Source of the DNA: Ectocarpus siliculosus
Lineage: Eukaryota; Sar; Phaeophyceae; Ectocarpales; Ectocarpaceae
Direction: 5' to 3'
Length of the DNA: 45,508 nucleotides
NCBI GenBank assembly: GCA_000310025.1
Contig: FN649747.1
Span: 120,168-165,675 of the forward strand
In this document: piece by piece, positions 44,074-45,508 of the stretch
How the letters are laid out: every line of letters begins with the position of its first letter
Numbering within the stretch: the stretch's first letter is position 1
The notes under the pieces: model-generated
Told to the model about the DNA's origin: nothing
The model's input: only the letters and a program-made list of their open reading frames with translations
Databases searched by the model: none
Translations under genes and position numbers: made by a program

Positions 44074-44861
44074 GCTGCCTGGAATGCGCACCCGTCTAGC
44101 TAACCCCCCGATTTGAAAGCCTCTCTTTCTCTCTCGTGTCTTCTCTCCTCTTCCTGCCGGGCGTAGTCCGGCCTCTGGGCTTAGGAGGCGTGGGAGGTGG
44201 GAGGTGACGTACTGTAGGTCACGAGCAATGGCTGAAGGAGAGAGAATTTTCTTGGAAATTGCGATGGGCGCCGGATAAAACCGCACAGTCCCGCTGTCCT
44301 GCTGTGTTTTATTATATTTTATAATTTTCATAATATGACACAACGAATCCATCTCTGTTCCTGGTTCGGTGCGTTGCCCGCAGCCCGTATGCCCGCCGGT
44401 CTGCGGTAGCAGCTACAGCTGAAGCTGCGGTACTGCTGCAGTTGTACCGTCTGAGTCTCGCACCCGTTCTATCGAGGAAAATCGCTCCTGAAGAGCGGGG
44501 GGGGGGCTAACCAGCCAAAGGACCTTCTGGTAGAGCGAGCGAACCCACCAGGAAGCAGCCGCAAGAGGTGCTGCCGCCAACACCTCGCGTCGCGCAACAC
44601 AGAGAACCAGAGACGCTTTTTCTACTGTAGCATCGCTTGTCAACCGTTGTTTTTACGACCAACTCGTAAGCCCCGCACTTCTGCTGTGCTGCTGTGAACC
44701 CCCACCTTACCCCCAACGCCCCTCGCACCCTAAGCTGACGTGCCGGACTACACCCAGCAGGAAGAGGAGAGAGGACAAGAGAGAGAGGGAGAGCGAAATC
44801 TGACGATGAAAACTGTGGCACCGAGGAGAGGGAGCAATGCTTGGACTTGTCCCTGACGGGC

Positions 44862-45067
44862 GACGTCGTATTGATCGAGGTACATGTACGACATGTTCTT
44901 AACACTCACACGCTCTTTGAACAAGAGTGGCCCGGATTCGAACCCATGAAGAAGGTGTTTGTTTCTGCCGGGAAAGGAAAAGAGAGAGATAACAAAAACA
45001 TATCGACACAGATTTTGTGCCCTCGGTCGAGTATTCATGCGGCGCAGATGTACAAGAAAATGCCAAC
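44862..45067 (-). repeat. Dispersed repeat, copy 2 (inverted partner at 40.1 kb)
   Basis: On the minus strand it reads gttggcattttcttgtacat onward and keeps the best B-box-like sequence of the pair, GGGTTCGAATCC (44934-44945 on the plus strand as ggattcgaaccc). It is about 4.7 kb from copy 1, in opposite orientation. Confidence 0.8.
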
Positions 45068-45104
45068 TATCTTGTACCGTAAGCGTGTGGCGAGGGGCGA
45101 CGTT

Positions 45105-45325
45105 GTGTGCAGCAGCCACACAGCTGGATGGCATGGAACAGAAAAGGCGTACGCCGGCGGGCAAGCGATCAGATGCAGGCTCAAGGACATGAAGGAAGAG
45201 AGAGCGGGAAAGGGGATGGATGTGCCGAGGAGCGAGGTTGGTTGCAGCCATACAGCTGAAATGGAATGGGGAGGGAGTGTAGTGGAAGACAAGGGATCGG
45301 TGCAGCCAACAGCTGGGATGGAGGA
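45105..45325 (+). repeat. Three degenerate repeats around a gcagccacacagctg motif
   Basis: gcagccacacagctggatgg (about 45113), gcagccatacagctgaaatgg (about 45244) and gcagccaacagctgggatgg (about 45302) recur with unequal spacing, each followed by a purine-rich stretch. No coding role was seen. Confidence 0.6.
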
Positions 45326-45508
45326 GAGATGGACTACTGTAGAAAGGGCGGGACAGTCTGGCCGGGTTGACGAGGAGCGAAGTTGGCTTTGTTGGGCAAG
45401 GCAACCGCGAAGCCAGGCGCTCGGATTGAGGTGCCCCAAGGTGCCCTCCATATGGAAACCGTGGAACACCCCAGCCCCCCCCCCCCCCCCCCGAGGCAAG
45501 ATTGCCGC

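Noticed and set aside
44748-45404. Minus-strand ORF of 218 codons
   Set aside because: It runs through a dispersed repeat copy and degenerate tandem repeats; similarity to the ORF at 40002-40442 comes from the repeat and not from a protein family.

Overview
Nuclear DNA of a brown alga (Phaeophyceae, probably Ectocarpales-like) is the best fit. The genes are cut by many GT-AG introns of about 200-1000 bases, exons are GC-rich, the intergenic DNA is full of microsatellites and homopolymer runs, and one gene encodes its leucine-rich repeats (LRRs) as a series of 72-base exons, one repeat per exon, all in the same phase. That exon style is known from Ectocarpus LRR genes. A second gene carries what looks like a heterokont bipartite plastid-targeting presequence. 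The organism call is inference; no marker gene settles it. No prokaryotic features (operons, ribosome binding sites, CRISPR) are present.

Layout. 1-2.5 kb: no supportable gene. 2.5-12.6 kb (+): a TKL-type pseudokinase with a C-terminal LRR domain, possibly preceded by an N-terminal helical bundle exon. The kinase part keeps the glycine loop, the VAIK lysine, the alpha-C glutamate and APE, but the catalytic HRD is HRN and DFG is DVN. A long low-complexity linker leads into an LRR cap and eight single-repeat exons. 12.7-15.4 kb: nothing convincing. 15.4-19.2 kb (-): a small gene for a predicted membrane protein (three phase-consistent exons); its largest intron holds a 100-N assembly gap and a cluster of tRNA-like/SINE-like repeats. 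17.88-17.95 kb: a 74-base tRNA-like sequence. 19.2-21.2 kb: no supportable gene. 21.2-26.65 kb (-): a type I methionine aminopeptidase gene in nine exons with all metal ligands, about 412 aa, with a plastid-type presequence. 26.7-28.0 kb: one weak ORF ending in a 15-base tandem repeat. 28.1-30.5 kb (+): a lysine-rich ORF, then a two-exon gene for a Ser/Thr/Asp-rich protein with an internal duplication. 30.5-33.7 kb: intergenic, with a decayed possible transposon ORF at 32.9-33.5 kb. 33.7-35.0 kb (-): a two-exon gene of unknown function. 35.4-36.2 kb (+): a low-complexity ORF. 36.7-37.7 kb (-): possible coding sequence with an apparent frameshift. 38-45.5 kb: mostly repeats, including two pairs of inverted dispersed repeats, one of them shared with the DNA next to the assembly gap.

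The clearest genes are the pseudokinase-LRR gene and the methionine aminopeptidase. They do not form a pathway. The LRR gene is the most interesting locus: its repeat domain is modular at the DNA level, so repeats could be gained, lost or skipped without breaking the reading frame, and it is joined to a kinase fold that looks catalytically dead. All exon joins were made by eye from GT-AG sites, phase and protein similarity, and need RNA evidence.
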